This document shows positions 7,177 through 12,116 of a stretch of 12,116 nt of DNA, one piece after another; positions within the stretch are counted from its first letter, which is position 1; every line of letters starts with the position of its first letter. Source of the DNA: Bacteroidota bacterium. Its GTDB lineage: Bacteria > Bacteroidota > Bacteroidia > Chitinophagales > UBA10324. A program made the position numbers and the translations under genes. Where the stretch lies: assembly GCA_003455275.1 (NCBI GenBank), contig DMRR01000063.1, positions 948 to 13,063 on the forward strand, written 5' to 3'. The notes under the pieces were generated by a model. It did no database searches. It saw nothing but the letters and a program-made list of their open reading frames with translations, and was not told where the DNA came from.

Positions 7177-7977
7177 TTAATTACTTCTCACGAATTTCTG
7201 CGTGTAGTGATGTCCTGCATTATCTAAAAAGGTAAGGAAATAAATTCCGGCAGGAAGAAATCCGATATCCATTTGTGTCTGGTTATTTCCCTGCGAAAGT
7301 GGAACAGACAAAGTTTTAAGAATATTACCTGAAATATCTACAACTGAAATGTTTGTGTTTGCATCGGTTTCTGCTGTAAGCGATATGCTGATACGGTTGG
7401 TTGCGTTCGATGAAAAAACTGAAACATTAGTAAACTGATTATTATTTGACATTACCTGCGTAGTGGATTGTGTCCCGGCAGCTAAAGACATATCATGTGT
7501 TACAGGATTTGCAGAAATTCCGTAACCATTATCAATTGGTGATTCATTATTCACACTCTGTATTGCACTGTAATTAACGGTTCCATCAATATCAGTTTGT
7601 TTCAAACGATAATAACTGACGCCTGACATGGGTGCATTATCGGTGTAAGAATAAATGTTCTGCGATTGTGAATTTCCATTTCCGGGTGCCTCATAAATTG
7701 TTTCGTAATCCTGTGCGTTTGCGCTCCTTTCAAGTGAGAAAAATGCATTGTCGGTTTCATCTTCTGTTACCCACTGAACCTGTACTGAAGGTGAAGTATA
7801 GGTCGCAACAAAAGAACTGAGCGTCACATTCGCTTTTGATGATTTGCTTATTCCATTGAACCATAAGAAGGCTCCGGCAGAAATGACGATTGCCATTATG
7901 GATACAGACGAAATAATCAGCAACCGCTGAGTGGTAGATAATCTAACTTTAGGGATTTGTAAAAGTTTGATCTGCAT
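7177..7977 (-). CDS. small envelope protein with Por-type (type A) T9SS tail
   Basis: This 266-residue protein starts with a basic stretch and a hydrophobic segment at about 19-40 (LLIISSVSIMAIVISAGAFLWF). The segment could be an uncleaved anchor or a signal peptide with a long N-region, cleaved near residue 48. Residues 51-141 are a beta-sandwich module typical of Bacteroidota surface proteins, with the pattern VQVQWVTEDETDNAFFSLERS then SYYRLKQTDIDGTVNYS. Residues 186-266 are a type A sorting domain: ISISLTAETDANTNISVVDISG, then LPAGIYFLTF and YTQKFVR. A second partial copy of the domain start, ISANPVTHDMSL at 154-165, precedes it, so the tail appears duplicated or interrupted. Function is otherwise unknown. 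It is divergent from the 627-residue T9SS protein gene and 93 bases upstream of the M16 gene, which may or may not share its transcript. Confidence 0.82.
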   Translation of the reverse strand: MQIKLLQIPKVRLSTTQRLLIISSVSIMAIVISAGAFLWFNGISKSSKANVTLSSFVATYTSPSVQVQWVTEDETDNAFFSLERSANAQDYETIYEAPGNGNSQSQNIYSYTDNAPMSGVSYYRLKQTDIDGTVNYSAIQSVNNESPIDNGYGISANPVTHDMSLAAGTQSTTQVMSNNNQFTNVSVFSSNATNRISISLTAETDANTNISVVDISGNILKTLSVPLSQGNNQTQMDIGFLPAGIYFLTFLDNAGHHYTQKFVRSN

Positions 7978-8121
7978 AAAGACAACTGTGTTTTAATCCA
8001 AGGTCTTTACAAATTCAAGTTGAAATTGTTGCATTAATGTCCCTTTAAATTTTATTCAAAAAATCAATACAGAAACCAAGCATAAATTCAATCGTACCGT
8101 GGGATTGAAAATCACCTCTAC
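7978..8121. promoter_or_regulatory. divergent intergenic region between two T9SS protein genes
   Basis: This AT-rich 144-base spacer is the only divergent junction in the window and must hold both start sites. On the plus strand a TTG (8026-8028) lies 17 bases from TAAATTTT (8046-8053), seven of eight positions of the -7 consensus, a weak candidate for the 627-residue gene. On the minus strand TGAATTTG (8017-8010) is a one-mismatch -7 candidate for the 266-residue gene, without a TTG at the right spacing. I see no convincing operator, riboswitch or hairpin. Confidence 0.4.
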
Positions 8122-10005
8122 ATGAAAAAGTCATTAGTTCAAGGAACTAAGACCTCTCCTCGCATTCGCGTTTCTCCTGCACTTGTATATTCTTCTATTG
8201 CCCTCATATTTTTAGGAACAGTTTGCCTGATTATGTTTCTGCTTTCAACTTTCAGGAGCGAAAATGTTTTAGCAAATGAGGTTTCGCAGGAAAATACTGT
8301 AACACATTTTGAGATAAACATGATTGGAAATCCAGATAGTGTTTTCCTCTCGCCTAAGACTACAAGAACCGGCAAACTCAACTATGCGGCTGATAATGAT
8401 AATTGTATTGAGTTTCATATTTCATTAGACAAAAATGCTGAGGGGATAAAATTTGAAATTGCCTCCGGCGAAATTCCATCAGGCTCTCTTTACTATTATA
8501 TTGATGGACAAAATCCGGTAGCCATTGGCCAGTCAATTTGCCTGAACGGAACTCACACAATTTCCTTTTGCAAACCGGGCAATTCAGAAAATTCTTATCG
8601 CATCACTTCTTTCAGTAAGGCATCTTTTCCAAAAGATATTTCTGTTCGAACCGGTGGTCCGGCTGTGTTGCTGAAGACAAATGGTTTGCTCTCTTCAAGC
8701 GTGAAATGGAAATCTGTTTCTCCAGGATATGAAGGTCAATTCAATTCGCTGCTCAGCAATTCAGAAGGAAGTATGGTTTCATTTCTCTCTTCAGAAAATT
8801 GTCCGCATGAAATTGCTTACGAAATTTCCGGGATTCATCTCAGCGCGTGTGGCGCAACTGAAATGGTGACGGATACTTTTCGCATTACCGTTTTTTCTTC
8901 AATGAAAATAAATATTACTCCTGCGCAGCCACTGATCCCTGCTGGCGGAGTTATTGAAATACACTCCGGTGTTTCGGGAGGAAAAGGAAAATATTCTTTT
9001 GAATGGTACGACGAGAAAAATCAAATTGTTGGTCATGATTCCACACTGAAAGTTTCGGAAGAAGGAAACTACACAGTGATCGTATATGATGAAATGAGTG
9101 CAACGATGAGCAACGCAACGAAAATGATTTTGGTAAAACAATCAAATTGCAAAAAGCCGGAAGGAATTTCGGTTACCGACATAAAACCTTCATCAGTAAA
9201 AATTTCGTGGACAGAACAGCCAAACATTTATGGATACAAAATCAGGAAGAGATTGGCAGGTGAAAATGCGTGGTCAAGTTCAGGAACTATTCTTCCATAC
9301 ACTACCAGAACACTGAACACGCTGGTAGATAACACGCCTTATCAAATTCAATTGCAGGCAATCGCCAACCCAATGACGAATGATACCAGTCAGTGGTCTG
9401 ATATAATTTCTTTCACTACAAAATCTTATTGCAGTAATCCTGAAGAGTTGAATGTGGTAAGCGTGGGTGATACATCTGCAAACATTCAGTGGAGCAGCGC
9501 TGACAATGCAGTGAATTATAAATTCCGCTATCGCAAACAAGGTGATGAAAACTGGACAATAAAAAACCAAAGTGCAAGTTTCCCGTGTGAAAGAAAACTG
9601 AAAGGGCTGGAGCCCAACACCAATTATGAATTGCAAGTGCTGAATGAATGTTACTGGAAATCCGGAACTGAATTTACAAAAAGTATTTTCTTCAAAACTT
9701 TGGATCAGAAAAAATCTTTCGAAGAAACAGAAGCAAATAAAATTTCAAAAGGAGAATTCAATTTTCAATCAAATCCCGGAACTGGAAATTTTTCTTTCAC
9801 AATTATCACGAATGCAGAAGGAAAATATCATTTGGAAATTCTGAATATCAGCGGAGCAAAAATTTATGAAGAAGAAGTGAATGCTGTTTCAGGTATCATA
9901 ACAAAAAATCTTCAGCTAAATAATAATTTACCGAATGGAATTTATTTCGTCCGTATCCGAAACAGTGCGAAAGATTATTCAACCACTGTTTTGATAAGTA
10001 AATAG
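8122..10005 (+). CDS. secreted fibronectin-III protein with Por-type (type A) T9SS tail
   Basis: The ATG at 8122 opens a 627-residue protein. A basic N-region of about 20 residues (Lys2, Lys3, Lys10, Arg14, Arg16) precedes a hydrophobic segment at about 20-43, either a long signal peptide cleaved near residue 51 (VLA-NE) or an anchor. Residues 60-260 contain beta-rich, cysteine-bearing sequence without a domain I recognise. Residues about 265-340 form an Ig/PKD-like module (FEWYDEKNQIVG, EEGNYTVIVYD). Two tandem fibronectin-III domains follow at 343-434 and 437-527, each starting Cys-x-x-Pro. The last 80 residues (545-627) are a type A sorting domain: FNFQSNPGTGNFSF, LEILNISGAKIYEEEV, LPNGIYFVRI, YSTTVLIS. 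The protein should cross the outer membrane through T9SS and be displayed on the surface or released. No catalytic domain is seen; adhesion or scaffold function is a guess. No terminator hairpin follows it. Confidence 0.85.
   Translation: MKKSLVQGTKTSPRIRVSPALVYSSIALIFLGTVCLIMFLLSTFRSENVLANEVSQENTVTHFEINMIGNPDSVFLSPKTTRTGKLNYAADNDNCIEFHISLDKNAEGIKFEIASGEIPSGSLYYYIDGQNPVAIGQSICLNGTHTISFCKPGNSENSYRITSFSKASFPKDISVRTGGPAVLLKTNGLLSSSVKWKSVSPGYEGQFNSLLSNSEGSMVSFLSSENCPHEIAYEISGIHLSACGATEMVTDTFRITVFSSMKINITPAQPLIPAGGVIEIHSGVSGGKGKYSFEWYDEKNQIVGHDSTLKVSEEGNYTVIVYDEMSATMSNATKMILVKQSNCKKPEGISVTDIKPSSVKISWTEQPNIYGYKIRKRLAGENAWSSSGTILPYTTRTLNTLVDNTPYQIQLQAIANPMTNDTSQWSDIISFTTKSYCSNPEELNVVSVGDTSANIQWSSADNAVNYKFRYRKQGDENWTIKNQSASFPCERKLKGLEPNTNYELQVLNECYWKSGTEFTKSIFFKTLDQKKSFEETEANKISKGEFNFQSNPGTGNFSFTIITNAEGKYHLEILNISGAKIYEEEVNAVSGIITKNLQLNNNLPNGIYFVRIRNSAKDYSTTVLISK
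9148..9702 (+). repeat. two tandem fibronectin-III domains (protein level)
   Basis: Residues 343-434 and 437-527 of the 627-residue protein are tandem copies of one module. Both start Cys-x-x-Pro-Glu (CKKPEG and CSNPEE), have an x-W strand (KISW, NIQW), a GYKIRKR/NYKFRYR strand, and a late turn with tyrosine (NTPYQIQL, NTNYELQV). They are divergent at the DNA level, so this is an old duplication. Confidence 0.75.
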
Positions 10006-10083
10006 TTTCCTGAGCCCAATTCTTATTTCCCTGCTGCTTTAATTTTCAACTTTTAGAAAGAGGAGAAAATAAGAGTAGAAATA

Positions 10084-10091
10084 TACTTTTG
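10084..10091 (+). promoter_or_regulatory. -7 promoter element before the oxygenase-chrA pair
   Basis: TACTTTTG is an exact match to the Bacteroidota -7 consensus TAnnTTTG. It lies 25 bases before the ATG at 10117, giving a leader of about 20 bases. No TTG occurs at the usual -33 distance; a purine-rich run (about 10055-10080) precedes it instead. The AGGAG inside that run is about 50 bases from the ATG and is not a ribosome binding site. The immediate leader before the ATG is A-rich, as is common in this phylum. Confidence 0.5.
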
Positions 10092-10116
10092 TGCTCCCTC
10101 AATAAAAATAAACACA

Positions 10117-11073
10117 ATGAATAGTATACCGGTAGTTGACCTTAGTCATTTTAGTTCTAATGATCCAGACAAAAAGCAGGGATTTATTAAATCTCTCGGA
10201 GACGCCTATCGAGAAGTAGGATTTGTATCGGTAAAAAATCACGGAATAACAGATGCACTGATTGAAGATTTATATCGTGAGGTGAAAGCATTTTTCAGTT
10301 TGCCTGATGAAATAAAACGCAAGTATGAACGAAAAGAACTGGCGGGTCAGCGTGGATATACATCGTTTGGGAAAGAACATGCAAAGCACAGTACAAAAGG
10401 TGATCTGAAAGAGTTTTGGCAATTTGGTCAAACAGTTATTGATGGAGATGCTATAAAATCTGAATACCCCGATAATCTTTGGGTAGACGAACTCCCGGGA
10501 TTTAATGAAGCGGGACTTCATGCATTCAGAAGTTTTGAAAACTGCGGAAGGCAATTGCTTCGTGCAATTGCAACCTATTTAAAACTACAGGAAAATTATT
10601 TCGACGATAAAATTCATAATGGTAACAGCATACTGCGTGCAATTCATTATCCGCCTATAACTGAAGAACCAGATGGGGCGTTAAGGGCAGAAGAACATGA
10701 GGATATCAATCTTATTACTCTTCTTGTTGGGGCAAGTGCAGAAGGTTTGCAAGTGCAGAAAAAAGATGGTAGCTGGCTAAACGCAACTGCACAACAGGGA
10801 CATATTATAGTTAATGTTGGCGACATGCTTCAAAGGCTCACGAATGATTATTTAAGAAGCACAACACACCGTGTGGTTAATCCGCCTAAAGAAATGTGGG
10901 GCACATCCAGATATAGTATTCCATTTTTTCTTCATCCACGCAGCGAAATGAAACTTAACTGTCTCGCAACATGTGTCAATTTCGATAACCCCAAAAAATA
11001 TGATGACATAACAGCAGGCGGTTATCTGGATGAGCGGCTTATTGAAATTGGATTGAAGAAACCAAAAGCTTAG
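10117..11073 (+). CDS. 2-oxoglutarate/Fe(II)-dependent oxygenase, isopenicillin N synthase family
   Basis: This 318-residue protein has the full domain order of the family. The N-terminal DIOX_N-type region is at about 3-115 (IPVVDLSHF, then GFVSVKNHGI at 35-44). The jelly-roll core carries the iron ligands His194 and Asp196 (HED) and His251 (THRV), and the 2-oxoglutarate-binding Arg265/Ser267 (RYS). VNVGDMLQRLTND at 232-244 is the usual conserved block before the distal His. All metal and cosubstrate residues are present, so it should be active, coupling oxidative decarboxylation of 2-oxoglutarate to hydroxylation or another oxidation of an unknown small molecule. True isopenicillin N synthase itself does not use 2-oxoglutarate, but the nearest general relatives do. 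It is cytoplasmic. A clear -7 element precedes it, and the chromate transporter gene starts 6 bases after its stop, so the two are probably co-transcribed. Confidence 0.9.
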   Translation: MNSIPVVDLSHFSSNDPDKKQGFIKSLGDAYREVGFVSVKNHGITDALIEDLYREVKAFFSLPDEIKRKYERKELAGQRGYTSFGKEHAKHSTKGDLKEFWQFGQTVIDGDAIKSEYPDNLWVDELPGFNEAGLHAFRSFENCGRQLLRAIATYLKLQENYFDDKIHNGNSILRAIHYPPITEEPDGALRAEEHEDINLITLLVGASAEGLQVQKKDGSWLNATAQQGHIIVNVGDMLQRLTNDYLRSTTHRVVNPPKEMWGTSRYSIPFFLHPRSEMKLNCLATCVNFDNPKKYDDITAGGYLDERLIEIGLKKPKA

Positions 11074-11079
11074 CAGGTT

Positions 11080-12116
11080 ATGTTGAGGGGAAGGAATCTG
11101 CTTTTTATCAGAGATACTTTCCTGCTTGGAGTAACAGCCTTTGGCGGACCTCAGGCTCATATTGCTATGATGCTTCAGCTTTTTGTCCGTCGCAGAAAAT
11201 ATTTATCCGAAGAAGAATTAATGGAGGCACTGGCTTTTTGCTCCATGCTTCCCGGACCAACTTCTACACAAACACTTATCACTATTGCTTTAAAGCGAGG
11301 AGGAGCTTCACTCGCCTGGATTGCACTTGCAGTATGGGCATTGCCTGCAGCTCTTTTTATGACTGCACTCACACTCGCATTTACTTACTATGAAGCAAAA
11401 GGTTTCTCACTTGATTTCTTAGTGTTTGTTCAGCCAATGGCAATTGGGTTCATTTTGTTTGCTGCTTTTAAAATAGGAAGAACAGTTATCAAAAATGAAG
11501 TTGGAGTATTTCTCATGCTGCTATCACTCGCGATTACTGTTTTCCTAAATGCTCCCTGGGTTTTTCCTGTAATGCTATTTGTATGTGGAATGATCACCAA
11601 CTTTTCGAACAGAAAAATTCTCCCTCCGCTTTCTAATAGGCCTGGTGTAAATTGGAGGGTTTCTTCTCTCAATCTTGGATTACTCATTCTCTTATTGATT
11701 GGTGCAGCAGTGGTTGGTGCTATTACACATCATCGTTCAGCAATTTTGTTTGAAAATTTTTTGCGTTTCGGTTCTATAACATTTGGTGGTGGTGGTGTAT
11801 TGGTACCCATGATGTTCGAACAATTTGTAAAACACCGCGCTTATCTGACCGCCAATGAATTCATAAGTGGTTATGCATTGAATCAGGCTGTACCGGGACC
11901 AGCATTTGCATTTGCAACATTCAGCGGTGGAATGGCGCTAAAAGAATTCGGACTGAATTATCAATTGCTCGGATGTGTATTAGGAACTATTGGAATTTTT
12001 ATGCCCGGGGCATTAATGGTATTTTTTATTTATCCCCTTTGGCAATATTTGAAAAGTTATCGTTTTATTCAGCGTTCACTTGAAGGAATAAATGCCGCAG
12101 CAACAGGGATGGTGCT
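11080..12116 (+). CDS. chrA: chromate transporter, long form, 3' end missing
   Basis: The frame is open from the ATG at 11080 to the right edge, giving 345 codons without a stop; long-form ChrA is usually around 390-400 residues, so perhaps 40-60 are missing. The N-terminal CHR domain has FGGPQAHIAMM (21-31), RRRKYLSEEELMEALAFCSMLPGPTSTQ (37-64, ending in the PGP signature) and several membrane segments. The second CHR domain has RFGSITFGGGGVLVPMM (229-245), LTANEFISGYALNQAVPGP (256-274) and further membrane segments. The two inverted halves are the hallmark of the long ChrA family, inner-membrane proteins credited with chromate efflux; many family members are named by homology only and may move other anions. 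An in-frame TAG at 11071 blocks any longer N-terminus, so the ATG is the first possible start. It follows the oxygenase gene by 6 bases and probably shares its transcript. Confidence 0.92.
   Translation, partial: MLRGRNLLFIRDTFLLGVTAFGGPQAHIAMMLQLFVRRRKYLSEEELMEALAFCSMLPGPTSTQTLITIALKRGGASLAWIALAVWALPAALFMTALTLAFTYYEAKGFSLDFLVFVQPMAIGFILFAAFKIGRTVIKNEVGVFLMLLSLAITVFLNAPWVFPVMLFVCGMITNFSNRKILPPLSNRPGVNWRVSSLNLGLLILLLIGAAVVGAITHHRSAILFENFLRFGSITFGGGGVLVPMMFEQFVKHRAYLTANEFISGYALNQAVPGPAFAFATFSGGMALKEFGLNYQLLGCVLGTIGIFMPGALMVFFIYPLWQYLKSYRFIQRSLEGINAAATGMV

Noticed and set aside
9280..9636. 118-codon open frame on the minus strand inside the fibronectin-III gene
   Set aside because: It is antisense to clearly conserved fibronectin-III domains, and its translation resembles no family and has Cys/Ile/Phe-rich composition typical of shadow frames.
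10006..10060. Possible terminator after the 627-residue protein gene
   Set aside because: No inverted repeat followed by a T-run could be found by eye in this stretch.
10061..10065. AGGAG as a Shine-Dalgarno sequence for the oxygenase gene
   Set aside because: It lies about 50 bases before the ATG and upstream of the -7 element, so it would not be in the mRNA.
10852..11160. Minus-strand open frame spanning the oxygenase-chrA junction
   Set aside because: It overlaps conserved oxygenase residues (distal His and RxS motif) and the conserved ChrA start on the other strand; no family resemblance.

Overview
The window most likely comes from a member of the Bacteroidota. The DNA is AT-rich. Three genes encode secreted proteins with type IX secretion (T9SS) sorting tails: one gliding-motility/CHU-type C-terminal domain and two Por-type (type A) tails. 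Start codons lack Shine-Dalgarno sequences, and several starts are preceded by elements resembling the Bacteroidota -7 box (TAnnTTTG). I cannot place it below phylum. There is no RNA gene, insertion sequence, CRISPR array or integration site that I can see. Coding density is high, and the longest stretch without a gene is the 144-base divergent spacer.

Left block, bases 1-3877, all minus strand: a compact run read right to left as alpha/beta hydrolase, DprE1-like FAD oxidoreductase, PIG-L/LmbE-type sugar N-deacetylase and a GT4-type glycosyltransferase that runs off the left edge. Gaps are 7, 42 and 4 bases, so this looks like one operon or two overlapping units. The enzyme types (sugar-alcohol or polyprenyl-sugar oxidation, deacetylation of an N-acetyl sugar, glycosyl transfer) suggest synthesis or tailoring of a surface glycan or glycolipid. 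That pathway assignment is inference.

Middle block, bases 3944-7977, minus strand: a secreted five-module fibronectin-III-like protein with a CHU-type sorting domain, an M16-family protein that has lost its zinc-binding HxxEH motif, and a small envelope protein with a Por-type tail.

Right block, bases 8122-12116, plus strand, divergent from the middle block: a 627-residue secreted fibronectin-III protein with a Por-type tail, then a 2-oxoglutarate/Fe(II) oxygenase of the isopenicillin N synthase family, followed after 6 bases by a long-form chromate transporter (ChrA) cut by the right edge.

Most genes belong to known families. I did not find a clearly new multi-gene system. The points most worth a second look are the DprE1-like oxidase lodged in a deacetylase/glycosyltransferase operon, with Ala at the position of the benzothiazinone target Cys; the unpaired catalytically dead M16 protein; the apparently duplicated sorting tail in the 266-residue protein; and the tight oxygenase-chrA pairing.
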